Below, piece by piece: positions 1 through 9,057 of a stretch of DNA of 64,000 nt. A program made the position numbers and the translations under genes. The stretch covers positions 930,001 through 994,000 of the forward strand of contig NZ_VMSE01000001.1 of the NCBI RefSeq assembly GCF_009858335.1, given 5' to 3'. The DNA comes from Methylovorus glucosotrophus (GTDB lineage Bacteria; Pseudomonadota; Gammaproteobacteria; Burkholderiales; Methylophilaceae). The notes under the pieces were generated by a model. The model worked only from the letters and a program-made list of their open reading frames with translations, did no database searches and was not told where the DNA came from. The number at the start of each line of letters is the position of its first letter. Position 1 is the stretch's first letter.

Positions 1-1
1 C

Positions 2-823
2 ACCACTGAACAGGTGGCGCAGAAGCGCTCTGAACTCGCAGAGCTGATGGCGCGCCGCAGCAACCTGGCGGCAGAGCTCGAGCTGGCACAACGCCAGCAG
101 CAAATTTCGAATGAGATGATGCAGCGCGAGGCCGCTTCAAAGCTGGAGGTGCTGGATGCCCAGGCAAAAGTGCAACGCTTGCGCACCATGTTATCCGATG
201 CGGATACATCGCTGCCCAGGTTAAAAGCAGCCATCGCTGAAGCTGAAGGGCGGAGCCGTGAATTGGAGTCGCGGTTTCGCGCTGAAGCCCGCACCGATCT
301 GACGGCCGCGCAAACTGACTTGCAGCGCGTGCAAGAAGAGCTGAAAGCCAGCAGCGACCGGGTAGAACGCACGGAGTTGCGGGCACCAGTCTCAGGCATT
401 GTGAATCGCGTCAATGTGACGACCATAGGTGGGGTGATTCGCCCGGGCGACGCCGTTGTTGAAATCACACCTTCCGATGAACACATTGTGGTTGAAGCTC
501 GCGTCAGGCCAGCAGATCGTGCTGAGCTTCATCCAGGATTACCGGTCTATGTCCGCCTGTCAGCCTATGACTATGCTTCTTTTGGCACAACCCAGGGGCG
601 TTTGACCGAGGTGAGCGCAGACACCATGCCTGATGAAAAAGGGGAGCGATTTTATCGCGTGCGTGTTGGACTGGATGGCAACCAGCGCGCCTTTGCTGGT
701 CGTCCTATTGTGCCGGGCATGGTCGCCACCGCAGATATTGTGGTGGGTAGCCGCACGGTGCTTGCCTACCTGATTTCCCCGCTAACCCGCTTTGCACGAG
801 CCGCCCTTAGTGAGCCTCGCTAA
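2..823 (+). CDS. HlyD-family type I secretion adaptor, 3' part only
   Basis: C-terminal part of a periplasmic membrane-fusion protein that bridges an inner-membrane ABC exporter to a TolC-like outer-membrane channel. The open frame runs into the left window edge, so the N-terminal membrane anchor is missing. Visible are a long Glu/Gln/Arg-rich alpha-helical hairpin (about the first 125 residues), then a lipoyl-like half-motif (TELRAPVSGIVNRV) and the beta-barrel region ending in VLAYLISPLTR, a typical HlyD/PrtE/LapC C-terminus. It is followed on the same strand by a channel-like gene, the RTX adhesin and the ABC ATPase, so it is part of one secretion operon. The GTG at 14 is internal, not the start. 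Confidence 0.93.
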   Translation, partial: TTEQVAQKRSELAELMARRSNLAAELELAQRQQQISNEMMQREAASKLEVLDAQAKVQRLRTMLSDADTSLPRLKAAIAEAEGRSRELESRFRAEARTDLTAAQTDLQRVQEELKASSDRVERTELRAPVSGIVNRVNVTTIGGVIRPGDAVVEITPSDEHIVVEARVRPADRAELHPGLPVYVRLSAYDYASFGTTQGRLTEVSADTMPDEKGERFYRVRVGLDGNQRAFAGRPIVPGMVATADIVVGSRTVLAYLISPLTRFARAALSEPR

Positions 824-856
824 AGGCCCCATTACTATTTGAATGAAGCCAATTTC

Positions 857-2440
857 ATGATGAAAACTCTCAAGCCTACGTATAGAAAACATCTTATTTT
901 GGTGCTTTTGCCTTTGGCAATGACGATGGCCGGCGCCGTCACTTTTCATGCGTTTGTGATTCATTCGATTCTGACGAATATCGCGATCAACAGCATCATT
1001 ATTGCCACCGCAGCGTTTGGTGTGATGCTGATGCTATTAAGAGTCAGGGATATTCGATCTGAGTGGCAGATATTTGAAAGCTTTGTCTCCAGCGGCTCTG
1101 CCGAGCCATCTGCTGGCAAGTCGCTTGTCTCGGGCCTGATCTTGCGCCTTCAGCAAATTCGCCTTTCACGGCACGCATCCGTCATTGAGCAGGGGCAAGT
1201 CCAGGAGACGCTGGAGCACATGCAGGAGGTGCTCGATAGCCGACAGGAAGCCGCGCAATATATCGTCGGTTTGATGATTGCGCTGGGTCTTCTCGGCACC
1301 TTCATTGGCCTGTTGGAAACCCTGATTGCTGTGGGGGATCTGATCGGCGGCTTTGGCAAGGCAGACACCTCGCAGAATATAGATCAGGCCCTGGTCCAGC
1401 TGATAGCTACCTTGCAGTACCCACTGACTGCCATGGGCACGGCATTCAGCGCCTCGATGTTTGGTCTTCTCTGCTCGCTCATGCTGGGCATCATGCTGCT
1501 GTCGGTACGTGCGTTCCAGGCCGATTTCATGCAATTTTCGCGTGCCATGACGGAAGGCATGATCGCAGAAGCCACTCCCGCAGCCAGCACGGAAATGGAA
1601 GCGGATCATGCCTTGCTCCTATCCCGCATGGCAGAGCTGCAACGATTGCATCAGGGATTGCAAGGCGAAGTGCGTGCCCTGACAAGACAAGGCGCGGACA
1701 ACGAAATGCGCATCTCCCAGCTTTTAGCAGGCATGGAAAGGTTTGTATCCATTAACGAGAAATCGGCCCAAAACGCGGAAAGCATGAACGCACACCTGGC
1801 ATCTCTGCCAGCCTTGATCCAGCTGACGGACAGGATGGGGCACTCTGTTGAGCAACTCGCCGGGACGGTTGTGCATGCACAGCGGCAGTCGGATTTACAG
1901 CAGCAGAGTTTGGCGCAAACCCTGATCAAACACCTGTCTCTGCTGGTTGCGCAGGTGGAAACAGCGTATGGCGAGCATGCCCGGCAAAGCCATCAGCTCT
2001 TCAGTGAAATGCTGGAACAGCGAATTTCCGCTGTCGAAGTGCGAAATGCGGAGGCGGATATCGCGCAGCAGGCGGTCATGCACCAGCATGCCATTTTTGA
2101 GCGCATTTTCAATGCAATTTCAGAAGCCCATGCTATCAACGCTACCACGCTGCAACATCAGAAAGCCGCATCAGAAGCTCATATACAGGCCATCGTGGAT
2201 CTGCAGCTCGCTGTCGTGGAGATGGCCAATCAATCCGTCGCCAACACCGAAAAAATTCAAGCCAGTCTTTCAACCCTGCGCCACGATCTGGTAACGATTG
2301 AGATCGGGCAGGAAATTTCCCGTGCTTTCGAGCGGCTGGAAGTGGAGTTACGCACCGGCCTTGGCGCCGTGCTGGCACTGCATCGCAAAGCAACAAGACA
2401 CTATTCTGAAACTGATTCTACAGTGAAGGAGACGTTCTGA
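857..2440 (+). CDS. MotA/TolQ/ExbB-like channel protein with long coiled coil, in the type I secretion operon
   Basis: About 527 residues. Two hydrophobic segments lie near the N-terminus (about 12-36 and 41-61). A second pair (about 135-159 and 190-218) carries the family-like pattern GLLGTFIGLLETL and, after a loop, a small-residue-rich helix (TAMGTAFSASMFGLL). The remaining 300 residues are Gln/Glu/Ala-rich with heptad character and likely form a coiled coil. Known relatives (MotA, TolQ, ExbB, SiiB, ZorA) conduct protons with a partner subunit. The stop overlaps the RTX start by one base (TGATG), indicating translational coupling. In Salmonella SPI-4, SiiA/SiiB form a proton channel tied to secretion of adhesin SiiE, and a similar role is inferred here. 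No partner with a single TM and peptidoglycan-binding domain is visible; it could lie upstream of the window. A TTG at 839 is an alternative start. Confidence 0.8.
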   Translation: MMKTLKPTYRKHLILVLLPLAMTMAGAVTFHAFVIHSILTNIAINSIIIATAAFGVMLMLLRVRDIRSEWQIFESFVSSGSAEPSAGKSLVSGLILRLQQIRLSRHASVIEQGQVQETLEHMQEVLDSRQEAAQYIVGLMIALGLLGTFIGLLETLIAVGDLIGGFGKADTSQNIDQALVQLIATLQYPLTAMGTAFSASMFGLLCSLMLGIMLLSVRAFQADFMQFSRAMTEGMIAEATPAASTEMEADHALLLSRMAELQRLHQGLQGEVRALTRQGADNEMRISQLLAGMERFVSINEKSAQNAESMNAHLASLPALIQLTDRMGHSVEQLAGTVVHAQRQSDLQQQSLAQTLIKHLSLLVAQVETAYGEHARQSHQLFSEMLEQRISAVEVRNAEADIAQQAVMHQHAIFERIFNAISEAHAINATTLQHQKAASEAHIQAIVDLQLAVVEMANQSVANTEKIQASLSTLRHDLVTIEIGQEISRAFERLEVELRTGLGAVLALHRKATRHYSETDSTVKETF

Positions 2441-5400
2441 TGGCTACTCTCTCGATGATCAATAATTTCGAAGGCAAGTTCAAGCTTCCCTTTGCCCAGA
2501 GCGAAATTTCGCAAGTATCGGTCCTGGACATTGATTTGGTGGTCGTACTCAAGACTGGGGAGCGCTTTGTGCTGGTGGGTGGGGCATTGGATGCCATGTC
2601 GGTAAAAACGCCAGAGGGGATATTCGCGGATGGATCAACCCTGCTTCTCAGCAAGTTGCTGGGTCTGGTGAGTGAGTTCGGAACCACTGCCACGGACTCG
2701 CCTTTTGTTGCTCCTGATGCGGATCATCAGGGGGGAGCGACCTCTCAAATGACACCATCCGATCAGCAAGTGGTCGATGAGCAACAGCAATCTCAGGCAC
2801 CAGCTGCTCCTCCCGCCCAGGCGGTCGACATAACGCAGACAGACAATGCGGCCGCTGATGCCCTGAAAGTCGTCAGCGGTCTCAACTATCATCAGGAAAT
2901 TGCACAACTTACGCCAGAGAGGGTAGTGCAGCAAATCACCCTGCCGACCGAGCGCGCGGGGAGTGTGCCTGTCCCGGTTCACACGGTCGGTCCTGCTGAC
3001 ATAGGGACATTTACATTATTCAATGTTACCGGCGAACGCGTGGATGGCTCTACGATATACGGCGCCGGCGGTACCCCTTCAAGCGGTACAGACGCCAGTT
3101 TTGAAGCACAGTCCGCAGCCGAGACCATTACCGGGACTTCCGGCGATGACATTATTTATGGCGATGACTCCCAGCGGATGGGGTCCGGCTTTGCCAAGGA
3201 AATGTCACTTACGCTCAACAACACCAAAAGTGTCACTAGCTATACAGTAAGCGGCTTGCCATCGGGTTTTAGTTTTGAAGGCGGCACCCAGAATGCCGAT
3301 GGTAGCTGGACGCTGAATACCCCCACTACACAAAGCGATTCGTCTTTTGATGGTACTTACGTCATCACAAATAATCTGCTTTATCCCACGACGCTGGATG
3401 TAGACAGCTCAGGCTTTGCAAAAAGTTTTGTCTTGACCATCAACATTACCGTGGTTGACCTTACCGGTGCCACCGTTACCTTCGAAAAGACAGTCACCGT
3501 GATTGTGAAGGAAGTGAATTCCGCTAGCGATCTGCTGGTAAGTTCAGGTTCAGACTATACCTTCGTACTGCCGGCCCGCGGGCTTCCCAATAGTATTGAA
3601 GCGGGAGCAGGCAATGATGTGCTTTACGGCGCCGCCGCCAATGACACTCTGGATGGTGGCACCGGCGCTGACACCATGGTGGGGGCTGCTGGCAACGATA
3701 CTTACTACGTCGACAATGTCGGCGACGTCGTTACGGAAAACGCCGGTCAAGGCACTGATCTGGTCTTGAGCAGCATCAGTTATACGCTGGTATCGAATGT
3801 GGAGAATTTGACTCTGACGGGTACCACCGCCGGTCTGACCGGCACGGGCAATAGTCTGAACAACGTGCTCACCGCCAACAGCGCCGGCAGCAGCCTGTAT
3901 GGCCTGGCCGGCAATGACACGCTGACCGGCGCTGCTGGCAATGACGTTCTGGACGGCGGCACGGGCACCGATACCATGGCCGGTGGTGCAGGCAATGACA
4001 CCTACTACGTCGACGACAGCGCCGACACCATTTCCGAAGCCTCGAATGCAGGCGCCGACCAGGTGTACAGCACCGTCAGCTACAGCCTCTCAGGCAACGT
4101 CGAGAATCTCACCCTCACTGGCACCACTGCCGGCCTGACCGGCACCGGCAATACCCTGGATAACGTGCTCACCGCCAACAGTGCTGGCAGCAGCCTGTAT
4201 GGATTGGCAGGGAATGACACGCTGACAGGAGGTGCGGGCGCTGACATTCTGGATGGTGGTACTGGGACGGATACCATGGCCGGTGGTGCTGGCGATGATA
4301 TCTACTATGTTGACAATGTGAGCGACGTGGTTTCAGAAAATGCAGCAGAGGGTACAGACTTGGTATCCAGCAGTATCAGCTACACATTGGTCGCCAACGT
4401 CGAGAACCTGACCTTAACCGGCACAACTACCGGTCTTACTGGCACAGGCAACTCTCTGGACAATGTTCTGGTAGCCAATGCCGCAGGCAGCACGCTGTAT
4501 GGATTGGCAGGGAGTGACACGCTAACAGGAGGCGCAGGCGCTGACATTCTGGATGGCGGTGCTGGCACGGATGCCATGGCCGGTGGTTCAGGCAATGACA
4601 CCTACTACGTCGACGATACGGCAGATACCATCACCGAAGCGACAAGTGCAGGCACCGACCTGGTGTACAGCACGGTGAGTTATACCCTCGCAAGTAATGT
4701 CGAGAACCTGACCTTAACCGGCACGACGGCTGGTCTTACCGGCATAGGCAACTCCCTGGACAACGTGCTCACCGCCAACAGCGCTGGCAGTAGCCTGTAT
4801 GGACTGGCAGGGAATGACACGTTAACCGGTGGCGCCGGCAATGACATTCTGGATGGCGGTACTGGTGCGGATGCCATGGCCGGTGGTTCAGGCAATGACA
4901 CCTACTACGTCGACGATACGGCAGATACCATCACCGAAGCGGCAAGTGCAGGCACCGACCTGGTGTACAGCACGGTGAGTTATACCCTTGCAAGCAATGT
5001 CGAGAACCTGACCTTAACTGGCACGACTGCTGGTCTTACCGGCACCGGCAACTCGCTGGACAATACTCTGGTAGCCAACAGTGCTGGTAGCAGCCTGTAT
5101 GGCCTGGCCGGGAATGACACGCTGACAGGAGACGCGGGCGTTGACATTCTGGATGGCGGTACTGGTGCGGATGCCATGGCAGGTGGTGCAGGCAATGACA
5201 CCTACTATGTCGACAATGTGAGCGATGTCGTTTCAGAAAACGCCGCCGAAGGCACCGATCTGGTCTTCAGCAGCATCGATTACACCTTGGTCGCCAACGT
5301 CGAGAACCTGACCTTAACCGGCACGACTACCGGTCTTACTGGCACTGGCAACTCTCTGGACAATGTTCTGGTAGCCAATGCCGCAGGCAGCATGCTGTAT

Positions 5401-8400
5401 GGATTGGCCGGGAATGACACGCTGACCGGAGGCGCGGGCGCTGACATTCTGGATGGCGGTACTGGTACGGATGCCATGGCCGGTGGCGCTGGCGATGATA
5501 CTTACTATGTGGATGATGTCGGCGATGGAGTTTCAGAAAGTGGAGCAGAAGGCACCGATCTGGTCTTGAGCAGTATCAGCTACACGCTGGTTGCTAATGT
5601 CGAAAACCTGACCCTGACAGGTACGACAGCTGGTTTGGCAGGCACCGGGAACACTCAAGATAACGTTCTGGTAGCCAACATTGCTGGCAGCAGCCTCTAT
5701 GGATTGGCAGGGAATGACACGCTGACAGGAGGTGCTGGCGCTGACATTCTGGACGGCGGTACGGGCACCGACACCATGGCCGGTGGCACTGGCGATGACA
5801 CCTACTACGTTGACGATAGCGCCGACACGATTACCGAAGCATCCAATGCCGGCACCGACCAGGTTTACAGCACAGTGAGTTACACCCTCGCAAGCAACGT
5901 CGAGAACCTCACCCTCACCGGCACCACCACCGGTCTGACTGGCACCGGTAATACCCTGGACAACGTGCTCACCGCCAACAGCGCCGGCAGCAGTCTCTAT
6001 GGCCTGGCCGGAAACGACACTCTCATCGGCGGTGCCGGCAATGACATTCTGGACGGCGGCACGGGCACCGACACCATGGCCGGTGGTGCAGGCAACGACA
6101 CCTACTACGTTGACGACAGCGCCGACACGATTACCGAAGCATCCAATGCCGGCACCGACCAGGTGTACAGCACAGTGAGTTACACCCTCGCCAACAACGT
6201 CGAGAACCTCACCCTCACCGGCACCACTGCTGGCCTCACTGCTACGGGCAATACCCTGGACAACGTGCTCACCGCCAACAGCGCCGGCAGCAGCCTGTAT
6301 GGTCTGGCCGGAAACGATACTCTCACCGGCGGCGCGGGCAATGACATTCTGGACGGCGGCACGGGCACCGACACCATGGCAGGCGGCTTAGGCAACGACA
6401 CTTATTACATCGACAGCACCGGCGATTTCGTGACTGAAAACGCCGCCGAAGGCACCGATCTCGTAGCCAGCAGCATCAGCTACACTTTGGGTGCCAACCT
6501 GGAAAACCTCACCCTCACTGGCACTACCGCCGGTCTGACCGGCACCGGTAATACCCTGGACAACGTGCTTACCGCCAACAGTGCTGGCAGCAGCCTGTAT
6601 GGTTTAGCCGGAAATGACACTCTTAACGGAGGTGCAGGGGCGGACATCCTCGATGGAGGGGCGGGCACGGATACCATGGCGGGCGGTGCGGGTAACGATA
6701 CCTACTACGTCGACAATACGGCAGACACGATTACCGAAGCAGCAAGTGCAGGCACCGACCTGGTATACAGCACGGTGACCTATACTATTTCCGCCAATGT
6801 GGAGAACCTGACGCTGACGGGGACGACAGCGGGCCTCAGTGGCACGGGCAACACCCTGGACAACGTGTTGGTAGCGAATAGCGCCGGCAGCACCCTGTAT
6901 GGCCTGGCGGGCAACGACACCCTGACCGGCGGGGCTGGGGCGGATATTCTGGATGGTGGTGCCGGCAACGACACCATGGCTGGCGGTGCCGGTAATGACA
7001 CCTATTATGTCGACAGTACGAGTGATGTGGTGACCGAAGCTAGCAGTGCCGGAACTGACCTTGTCTACAGCACGATCACGTATACCTTAACAACTAACGT
7101 CGAAAATCTCACACTGACCGGTACAACCGCGGGTCTCACCGGCACGGGCAACACCCTGGCCAATGTGCTGACAGCCAACAGCGCCGGCAGTAACCTGTAT
7201 GGCCTGACGGGTAACGACACATTGATCGGTGGCGCCGGAAACGACATCCTGGATGGCGGAGGCGGGAATGACACCATGACGGGTGGTGCAGGAGACGATA
7301 CCTATTATGTCGACAGCACGAGTGATGTGGTGACCGAAGCCAGCAGTGCGGGAACCGACCTGATATACAGCACGGTGAGTTATACCTTGTCGACCAATGT
7401 GGAGAACCTGACGCTGACGGGTACCACAGCAAGCCTCACCGCCACCGGCAATACCCAGGACAACATCCTGACGGCGAATAGCGCTGGCAGCACCCTGTCT
7501 GGCCTGGCGGGCAATGACACGCTGATTGGTGGCGCGGGCGCCGATACGCTGAATGGAGGTACGGGTGCCGATTCCATGGCGGGCGGCTTGGGTAATGACA
7601 CCTACTATGTGGATGATGCGGGGGATGTAGTGACGGAAGCCAGCAGTGCCGGGACCGATCTGGTCTATGCCTCCATCACTTACACCCTTGCCGCGGGCAA
7701 CAATGTTGAAAACCTCACGCTGACGGGCTCATCCAACCTGAATGGCACAGGCAATGAACTGGATAATGTGATCACTGGTAACAGTGGTGCCAATACCCTG
7801 AGTGGTGGGGCAGGCAACGATACCCTCAATGGTGGCACGGGTGCCGACACCATGCTGGGTGGAACCGGGAACGATACCTACTATGTCGATAACGTCGGCG
7901 ATGTGGTCACCGAGTATATGTCGGAAGGGACCGATCTGGTCTCTGCCTCCATCACCTATACCCTGGCTGCGGGCAACAATGTTGAAAACCTCACGCTGAC
8001 GGGCTCATCCAACCTGAATGGCACAGGCAATGAGCTGGATAATGTGATCACTGGTAACAGTGGTGCCAATACCCTGAGTGGTGGGGCAGGCAACGACACC
8101 CTTAATGGTGGCACGGGTGCCGACACCATGCTGGGTGGAACCGGGGACGATACCTACTATGTCGATAACGTCGGCGATGTGGTCACAGAGTATGTATCGG
8201 AAGGCACAGATCTGGTATCCAGCAGCGTTAGCTACACGCTGGGTGCCAATGTTGAAAACCTGACCTTGAGTGGGAGTACCGCCGGACTTACCGCGACTGG
8301 CAATACGCTGGACAATGTCCTCACCGCTAACAGCGCTGGCAGTACCCTGTATGGATTGGCCGGCAATGACACCCTGACCGGCGGGGCAGGCAATGACATT

Positions 8401-9057
8401 CTCGATGGCGGTACCGGTGCTGATGCCATGGCCGGTGGCGCTGGTAACGACACCTATTATGTCGACAGCACCAGTGATGTGGTCACCGAAGCGGCTGGGG
8501 CGGGCACTGATCTGATTTGCACCACCGTATCTTGCACGCTGGCGGATAACGTAGAGAACGGAACTCTGCTTAATAACGTCAGCGCGCAGACGCTCACGGG
8601 CAACACCCTGGATAACGTTCTGACGTCCAGTACATATGCCGATACCCTCATCGGTGGGCTTGGCAACGACAAGATGGTATTCAACAGCAGTAATTATCTC
8701 TCTGCCATTGCCGATGGAGGGAGCGGAACGGACACACTCAAAATTACCGGTCTGGCAAGCAGCACGGTCATTAATCTGAGCTCCCTGGCGGCAAATGTCA
8801 CCAATACCGAAGCCATGGACGTGGCAGATGGCAGCAGTGAGTTTATCAAGATATCCGCTTCCGCCATTCAGAGCATCGTGGGCCAGGGGACTAGTTCCAC
8901 ATTCAGCCTGGTGTTGGACTCCAATGACAGTATCGTGATTGAGTCTGGCAGCTACTACACCACGAATGCGAGCGGCTCTGTGTACACCTTCTATAATTCT
9001 GACCCTACTCTCGGAGGCGCGACCCAGATTGCGCAGCTCAATGTCAGCACGGCCTGA
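2440..9057 (+). CDS. Giant RTX repeat adhesin, type I secretion substrate
   Basis: A 2205-residue secreted protein with no N-terminal signal peptide. Residues 1-90 contain a short beta-rich module (DLVVVLKTGERFVLVGG) resembling the prefix domain of large type I secreted adhesins such as BapA. A Gln/Pro/Ala-rich linker follows (about 95-200), then a beta-sandwich region with Ig-like character (about 245-365). From about residue 390 there are RTX calcium-binding nonapeptides (GGxGxDxLx type, e.g. GGAGNDILDGGTGTD). Seventeen units of about 100 residues start with a VENLTLTGT-type motif. The last 140 residues lack repeats and look like a C-terminal secretion domain. The upstream adaptor and downstream ABC exporter fit this. 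Calcium-dependent folding outside the cell and a role in adhesion or biofilm are inferred; no enzymatic domain is seen. Confidence 0.93.
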   Translation: MATLSMINNFEGKFKLPFAQSEISQVSVLDIDLVVVLKTGERFVLVGGALDAMSVKTPEGIFADGSTLLLSKLLGLVSEFGTTATDSPFVAPDADHQGGATSQMTPSDQQVVDEQQQSQAPAAPPAQAVDITQTDNAAADALKVVSGLNYHQEIAQLTPERVVQQITLPTERAGSVPVPVHTVGPADIGTFTLFNVTGERVDGSTIYGAGGTPSSGTDASFEAQSAAETITGTSGDDIIYGDDSQRMGSGFAKEMSLTLNNTKSVTSYTVSGLPSGFSFEGGTQNADGSWTLNTPTTQSDSSFDGTYVITNNLLYPTTLDVDSSGFAKSFVLTINITVVDLTGATVTFEKTVTVIVKEVNSASDLLVSSGSDYTFVLPARGLPNSIEAGAGNDVLYGAAANDTLDGGTGADTMVGAAGNDTYYVDNVGDVVTENAGQGTDLVLSSISYTLVSNVENLTLTGTTAGLTGTGNSLNNVLTANSAGSSLYGLAGNDTLTGAAGNDVLDGGTGTDTMAGGAGNDTYYVDDSADTISEASNAGADQVYSTVSYSLSGNVENLTLTGTTAGLTGTGNTLDNVLTANSAGSSLYGLAGNDTLTGGAGADILDGGTGTDTMAGGAGDDIYYVDNVSDVVSENAAEGTDLVSSSISYTLVANVENLTLTGTTTGLTGTGNSLDNVLVANAAGSTLYGLAGSDTLTGGAGADILDGGAGTDAMAGGSGNDTYYVDDTADTITEATSAGTDLVYSTVSYTLASNVENLTLTGTTAGLTGIGNSLDNVLTANSAGSSLYGLAGNDTLTGGAGNDILDGGTGADAMAGGSGNDTYYVDDTADTITEAASAGTDLVYSTVSYTLASNVENLTLTGTTAGLTGTGNSLDNTLVANSAGSSLYGLAGNDTLTGDAGVDILDGGTGADAMAGGAGNDTYYVDNVSDVVSENAAEGTDLVFSSIDYTLVANVENLTLTGTTTGLTGTGNSLDNVLVANAAGSMLYGLAGNDTLTGGAGADILDGGTGTDAMAGGAGDDTYYVDDVGDGVSESGAEGTDLVLSSISYTLVANVENLTLTGTTAGLAGTGNTQDNVLVANIAGSSLYGLAGNDTLTGGAGADILDGGTGTDTMAGGTGDDTYYVDDSADTITEASNAGTDQVYSTVSYTLASNVENLTLTGTTTGLTGTGNTLDNVLTANSAGSSLYGLAGNDTLIGGAGNDILDGGTGTDTMAGGAGNDTYYVDDSADTITEASNAGTDQVYSTVSYTLANNVENLTLTGTTAGLTATGNTLDNVLTANSAGSSLYGLAGNDTLTGGAGNDILDGGTGTDTMAGGLGNDTYYIDSTGDFVTENAAEGTDLVASSISYTLGANLENLTLTGTTAGLTGTGNTLDNVLTANSAGSSLYGLAGNDTLNGGAGADILDGGAGTDTMAGGAGNDTYYVDNTADTITEAASAGTDLVYSTVTYTISANVENLTLTGTTAGLSGTGNTLDNVLVANSAGSTLYGLAGNDTLTGGAGADILDGGAGNDTMAGGAGNDTYYVDSTSDVVTEASSAGTDLVYSTITYTLTTNVENLTLTGTTAGLTGTGNTLANVLTANSAGSNLYGLTGNDTLIGGAGNDILDGGGGNDTMTGGAGDDTYYVDSTSDVVTEASSAGTDLIYSTVSYTLSTNVENLTLTGTTASLTATGNTQDNILTANSAGSTLSGLAGNDTLIGGAGADTLNGGTGADSMAGGLGNDTYYVDDAGDVVTEASSAGTDLVYASITYTLAAGNNVENLTLTGSSNLNGTGNELDNVITGNSGANTLSGGAGNDTLNGGTGADTMLGGTGNDTYYVDNVGDVVTEYMSEGTDLVSASITYTLAAGNNVENLTLTGSSNLNGTGNELDNVITGNSGANTLSGGAGNDTLNGGTGADTMLGGTGDDTYYVDNVGDVVTEYVSEGTDLVSSSVSYTLGANVENLTLSGSTAGLTATGNTLDNVLTANSAGSTLYGLAGNDTLTGGAGNDILDGGTGADAMAGGAGNDTYYVDSTSDVVTEAAGAGTDLICTTVSCTLADNVENGTLLNNVSAQTLTGNTLDNVLTSSTYADTLIGGLGNDKMVFNSSNYLSAIADGGSGTDTLKITGLASSTVINLSSLAANVTNTEAMDVADGSSEFIKISASAIQSIVGQGTSSTFSLVLDSNDSIVIESGSYYTTNASGSVYTFYNSDPTLGGATQIAQLNVSTA
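3780..8531 (+). repeat. Tandem repeat array inside the RTX gene: thirteen 300-bp and three 276-300-bp units plus a degenerate last one
   Basis: Units begin near 3780, 4080, 4380, 4680, 4980, 5280, 5580, 5880, 6180, 6480, 6780, 7080, 7380, 7680, 7956, 8232 and 8532 (the last is degenerate). The first thirteen keep an exact 300-bp period. The units near 7680 and 7956 are 276 bp, differ from the others in sequence (SSNLNGTGNELDN), and are almost identical to each other at the DNA level. Long identical blocks between other neighbours (e.g. about 4587-4640 and 4887-4940) show recent duplication or gene conversion. Confidence 0.92.

Noticed and set aside
857..2440. ZorA-type anti-phage protein (Zorya)
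   Set aside because: ZorA also has MotA-like helices and a long coiled coil, but there is no ZorB, ZorC or ZorD and the gene is tightly embedded in a secretion operon.
3780..8453. A ladder of antisense frames of about 73 codons at 300-bp steps
   Set aside because: They are the reverse complement of the RTX repeat unit in another frame and have the same period; there are no ribosome binding sites.
3600..8531. CRISPR array
   Set aside because: The repeats are 276-300 bp and coding, with no short repeats and spacers.
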